Source of the DNA: an uncultured Lachnospiraceae bacterium
Lineage (GTDB): Bacteria; Bacillota; Clostridia; Lachnospirales; Lachnospiraceae
Length of the DNA: 5,942 nt
NCBI GenBank assembly: GCA_948688495.1
Contig: CAPQSW010000001.1
Location: 206,348-212,289, forward strand
Reading direction: 5' to 3'
In this document: positions 3,966 to 5,942 of the stretch, piece after piece
Position numbering within the stretch: position 1 is the first letter of the stretch
Layout: each line of letters starts with the position of its first letter
Translations under genes and position numbers: made by a program
The notes under the pieces: generated by a model
Databases searched by the model: none
Told to the model about the DNA's origin: nothing
Seen by the model: only the letters and a program-made list of their open reading frames with translations

Positions 3966-4320
3966 TGCATTCTACCAGCATCGTTACCGTTAAAACGGCT
4001 CGATTTAACAGTGGTGATGCTGAACTTTTCTCCAATTTGTAGTTCATAACATCAGTAAGCTCTGTGTCATTTAAAAATATTGAACATGTGCTTTCATCTT
4101 CCTCTATGCGAAGTTTTGTACGCTTCCTTTCCTGTACATGCACCCCCGACAAGCAGTTCTGGCTTTCGTATTTTAATGTTTTGTCGATTGCCAGTACCCA
4201 TTTTCCTTTCTCAAACCTCAACTCCAGTTCTGACACGCAATCTCCGATATTTTCTCCATTTAACTGGTAAATCCCTTTTTTTGTATCAATGTGGATTGAT
4301 TCTAGCTTTTCGCTCTCCAT
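3955..4320 (-). CDS. Unknown beta-rich small protein (121 aa) after the Cro-like gene
   Basis: I do not recognise a named family. The protein alternates short polar strands (IHIDTKKGIYQLNGENIGDC, then LELRFEKGKWVLAIDK, later TKLRIEE and CSIFLND), which suggests a compact beta fold. It has no membrane segment or signal peptide. It starts at ATG 4320 behind leader copy C, whose TAG stop for the Cro-like gene lies inside the AGGAGGGGAGATGAG ribosome binding region. Co-transcription with the Cro-like gene is therefore likely. It would be among the first genes expressed when the repressor is lost, as expected for an early regulatory or accessory function. It ends 11 bp inside the convergent DUF2513 gene. 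Confidence 0.65.
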   Translation of the reverse strand: MESEKLESIHIDTKKGIYQLNGENIGDCVSELELRFEKGKWVLAIDKTLKYESQNCLSGVHVQERKRTKLRIEEDESTCSIFLNDTELTDVMNYKLEKSSASPLLNRAVLTVTMLVECTIG

Positions 4321-4334
4321 GCTTTCTCATCTCC

Positions 4335-4359
4335 CCTCCTATACTGGTGTCCGTGGATG
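4335..4359 (-). repeat. Repeated leader, copy C
   Basis: It reads CCTCCTATACTGGTGTCC followed by GTGGATG on the plus strand. On the minus strand it encodes the last residues (HPRTPV) and TAG stop of the Cro-like protein. It also supplies the AGGAGG of the 121-aa gene, coupling the two. Confidence 0.75.
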
Positions 4360-4545
4360 TAGGAATTTATCTTTGTTGACATTCAATGCCCCACAAACTA
4401 ACTCATATTCCGGAAAAGTCATCCTTCTATTTCCATTCAGTGATAAATTTAATTTAGGCAAATCTATTCCTGTCTTTTTGCTAATAAACGTCTGCGAGAT
4501 ACCGTTTTCCTCCAGATATTCTTTGATTTTTTCTTCCATTTTCAT
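4339..4545 (-). CDS. Cro-like HTH (XRE-type) regulator
   Basis: This 68-aa protein is essentially one helix-turn-helix domain. Helix 1 is about 4-13, helix 2 SQTFISKKTG (17-26), recognition helix DLPKLNLSLNG (28-38), then RRMTFPEYELVCGAL (40-54), the usual fourth and fifth helices of XRE/Cro-CI domains. It lacks a protease or oligomerisation domain, as Cro proteins do. It diverges from the CI-like repressor at 4639 across a 93-bp region. It is probably the first gene of the minus-strand early operon and an antagonist of that repressor. AGGTGAT stands 5 nt before the ATG; Met3 is an alternative start. The stop overlaps the ribosome binding site of the 121-aa gene. Confidence 0.85.
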   Translation of the reverse strand: MKMEEKIKEYLEENGISQTFISKKTGIDLPKLNLSLNGNRRMTFPEYELVCGALNVNKDKFLHPRTPV

Positions 4546-4565
4546 CTAACATCACCTCACTTTTG

Positions 4566-4582
4566 TTTCAGTATTTCTGAAA
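4566..4582. promoter_or_regulatory. Operator-like palindrome in the switch region
   Basis: TTTCAG (4566-4571) and CTGAAA (4577-4582) form a 6-bp inverted repeat with a 5-bp centre. It lies just upstream of the Cro-like start on the minus strand, where its promoter -10 or start site should be. Binding by the CI-like or Cro-like protein is the natural inference. Confidence 0.5.
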
Positions 4583-4588
4583 TTTTTA

Positions 4589-4617
4589 TTTACAAAATCA
4601 AAATATCATGCTAATAT
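4589..4617 (+). promoter_or_regulatory. Promoter of the CI-like repressor
   Basis: TTTACA (4589-4594), a 17-nt spacer and TAATAT (4612-4617) form a strong promoter. Start of RNA is expected near 4624, leaving a very short leader with AAAAGGA before the ATG at 4639. AATATCAT is repeated at 4602-4609 and 4613-4620, 11 bp apart (one helix turn) over the -10, a likely autoregulatory site. Confidence 0.65.
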
Positions 4618-4638
4618 CATTGAAAAGGACGTGATTAT

Positions 4639-5379
4639 ATGACTTTCGGAAGAAAATTAAAAAGGGCCCGAACAGAAAAGCACATGACACAAAAACAACT
4701 AGCTGAAATGCTTTCTGTGAAGCACAATTCCATTAGTAATTGGGAAAACGATATTAATAAACCCGATCCAAATACAATAGAGCTTATATGTGGCGTTTTG
4801 GAAATAACCCCTAATTATTTACTTTCAAATTCTCCAGATGATTTTTCACCTTCCGAGAAATTATTAATTAAAAGATACAGGGAACTAGACGTATCTGGAA
4901 AAAAGCATATTGATTATGAATTAGACAGAGAAACCGAAAGAATATCAGAACTTAAACAAAAAATCGAACATATAAAAGAATTAGAAAAATCAATTTCACA
5001 AAACGACATACATAATCCAAATACACGTCTTATCAATTATTACTACCGCCTGGCATCTGCTGGAACAGGACAAATAATATTCGATATGCCGCCTACGGAA
5101 AAGATTGAAATACCTGATATTCCAGAATATAAGAAAGTTGATTACGCCATAGGGGTAAATGGAAACAGCATGGAGCCGGAATATAACGACGGTGATACGC
5201 TCCTTATTGAAATGGCAGAAGAAATTAAGATGGGGGAAATCGGGATATTCTTAGTAGATAATGAAAGTTATGTAAAAAAACTAGGGAATGGGGAACTTAT
5301 TTCCCTTAATCCTGAATATGATAATATTCCGCTAACAGAAAATTCAAGGTGTATGGGGCGAGTTGTTGACAAACTGTGA
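4639..5379 (+). CDS. LexA/CI-like phage repressor (HTH-XRE plus S24 peptidase)
   Basis: The N-terminal XRE helix-turn-helix (about 4-62) contains MTQKQLAEMLSVKHNSISNW. A charged coiled-coil-like linker follows (about 95-120). The C-terminal S24 peptidase domain starts with the self-cleavage site SAGTG (Ala141-Gly142). The catalytic Ser177 lies in GNSMEP and the catalytic Lys in YVKKL (K213). The length of 246 aa fits the family. Such repressors dimerise, block the lytic or excision genes, and cut themselves when RecA is activated by DNA damage. All key residues are present, so it should be inducible. It diverges from the Cro-like gene, with operator-like repeats between, and AAAAGGA lies before the ATG. 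Its stop is followed at once by a hairpin at 5380-5401. Confidence 0.93.
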   Translation: MTFGRKLKRARTEKHMTQKQLAEMLSVKHNSISNWENDINKPDPNTIELICGVLEITPNYLLSNSPDDFSPSEKLLIKRYRELDVSGKKHIDYELDRETERISELKQKIEHIKELEKSISQNDIHNPNTRLINYYYRLASAGTGQIIFDMPPTEKIEIPDIPEYKKVDYAIGVNGNSMEPEYNDGDTLLIEMAEEIKMGEIGIFLVDNESYVKKLGNGELISLNPEYDNIPLTENSRCMGRVVDKL

Positions 5380-5401
5380 TTAAACCACTTCGGTGTTTTA
5401 A
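5380..5401 (+). terminator. UUCG hairpin after the repressor gene
   Basis: TTAAACCAC (5380-5388) and GTGTTTTAA (5393-5401) pair with one mismatch around the extra-stable loop C(UUCG)G. The following T content is weak, so it may only partly stop transcription or may protect the repressor mRNA 3' end. Confidence 0.5.
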
Positions 5402-5438
5402 TAAATAATAAGTATAAAAATGAGAGGAGATATTCTTT

Positions 5439-5942
5439 ATGAAAAAAACTTTAAAAATTTCAATGTTTCTATTGTTCACAATAGTGCTATCCAATTGCTT
5501 CGCATTAAAAAGCGATGCTGCTGTTACTCTTAACGATTCTAAAATTATTATCGCGCCAAAAAATAGTTATACCTTAAAAGTATCTGGAACAAAAAAAATA
5601 TTAAATGGTCTACTAGTAAGAAATCCATTGCAAAAGTTTCAAAAAATGGAAAAGTCACTGGTAAAAAAAAGGGAACGGCTTACATAACTGCAAAAATAGG
5701 AAAAAAACGTTACAAATGCAAAGTTGTAGTTATGGATGATTATGACATTGCTAGTAAACTTATTGACGCTTATAATTGGCAATGTAAGGATATTTGGAAT
5801 AATGGTTTTTGTGACATTTATCACTATATTGAGTATGGGAGCAACTCATACGGAAAAAGTATGAATCCAAAAAAAGTTATTTCACAACTCAATTTAAGCT
5901 TAAAAAAGAAAAAAACTTATAACAATTTTGTGACTTGTGTAA
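5439..5942 (+). CDS. Secreted Ig-like (BIG2-type) protein, frame broken at an A8 tract, runs off the right edge
   Basis: AGGAG lies 9 nt before the ATG. A signal peptide spans residues 1-28 or so: basic MKKTLK, hydrophobic MFLLFTIVLSNCFAL, and a SDAA cleavage region. An Ig-like domain begins (TLNDSKIIIAPKNSYTLKVSGTKK), then the frame runs into an eight-A tract at 5591-5598 and closes at TAA 5685-5687 after 82 aa with non-Ig content. In the -1 frame from 5606 the domain resumes cleanly (KWSTSKKSIAKVSKNGKVTG, GTAYITAKIGKKRYKCKVVV). It then continues into a Tyr- and Asn-rich domain open to the window end (112 codons). The heptamer A-AAA-AAA is in the right frame for -1 slippage. The gene may be phase variable, frameshift-read or decayed, or the base count may be an error. 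It probably acts at the cell surface; its place after a repressor suggests lysogenic conversion. Confidence 0.75.

Noticed and set aside
3976..4022. Inverted repeat CAGCATC / GATGCTG as a terminator between the convergent genes
   Set aside because: Only 7 bp with a 33-nt gap, inside the coding end of the 121-aa gene, and no T tract at either end.
2755..4359. CRISPR array or transposon end repeats
   Set aside because: The three 18-25 bp copies are 720-860 bp apart, in the same orientation, and each coincides with a ribosome binding site. There are no regular spacers, inverted ends or transposase.
1..5942. tRNA, rRNA or an attachment site
   Set aside because: I saw no tRNA-like cloverleaf, rRNA segment, or long terminal direct repeat marking an integration boundary.

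Overview
The window looks like part of a mobile genetic element (a prophage-like or integrative rolling-circle element) from a low- to mid-GC Firmicute, most likely a gut clostridium of the Lachnospiraceae type. The grounds are AGGAGG-type ribosome binding sites before nearly every gene, A/T-rich sigma-A-like promoters, a clostridial-style secreted Ig-like protein, and a CI/Cro switch. Base composition is mosaic: the replication block at the left (about 1-2260) is visibly more GC-rich than the regulatory and cargo block at the right (about 2580-5942). No integrase, coat operon or transfer gene is inside the window, so the type of element is inferred.

Left block, minus strand (read from about 2460 down to 1): a 79-aa unknown protein; a pair of abutting hairpins (2153-2216); a 68-aa excisionase/MerR-like DNA-binding protein; an 85-aa unknown protein; an HUH-type rolling-circle replication initiator of the G2P kind; an RNase HI-like protein; and a protein that runs off the left edge. 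Opposite the rep leader, on the plus strand, a consensus-like promoter and an intrinsic terminator frame a candidate antisense RNA of about 70 nt. This resembles the countertranscribed RNAs that control rep in rolling-circle plasmids.

Middle block (about 2460-4320): minus-strand small genes (a 54-aa membrane protein, a probable truncated gene, and a 121-aa beta-rich protein) each follow a near-identical 18-25 nt leader. Two plus-strand genes with their own promoters sit between the leader copies: a 175-aa single-pass membrane protein and a DUF2513 protein. This looks like cargo inserted into, or swapped at, repeated junctions.

Right block (4339-5942): a divergent lysogeny-type switch, with a 68-aa Cro-like HTH protein on the minus strand and a 246-aa LexA/CI-like self-cleaving repressor on the plus strand, with promoter and operator-like repeats between them. 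After the repressor come a UUCG hairpin and a secreted Ig-like protein whose frame is broken by -1 at an A8 tract and which runs off the right edge.

Working model: the repressor keeps the minus-strand operon silent. When it is cleaved, the Cro-like gene and the downstream replication genes are expressed, and Rep output is limited by the antisense RNA. The plus-strand cargo and the secreted protein could be expressed in the quiescent state.
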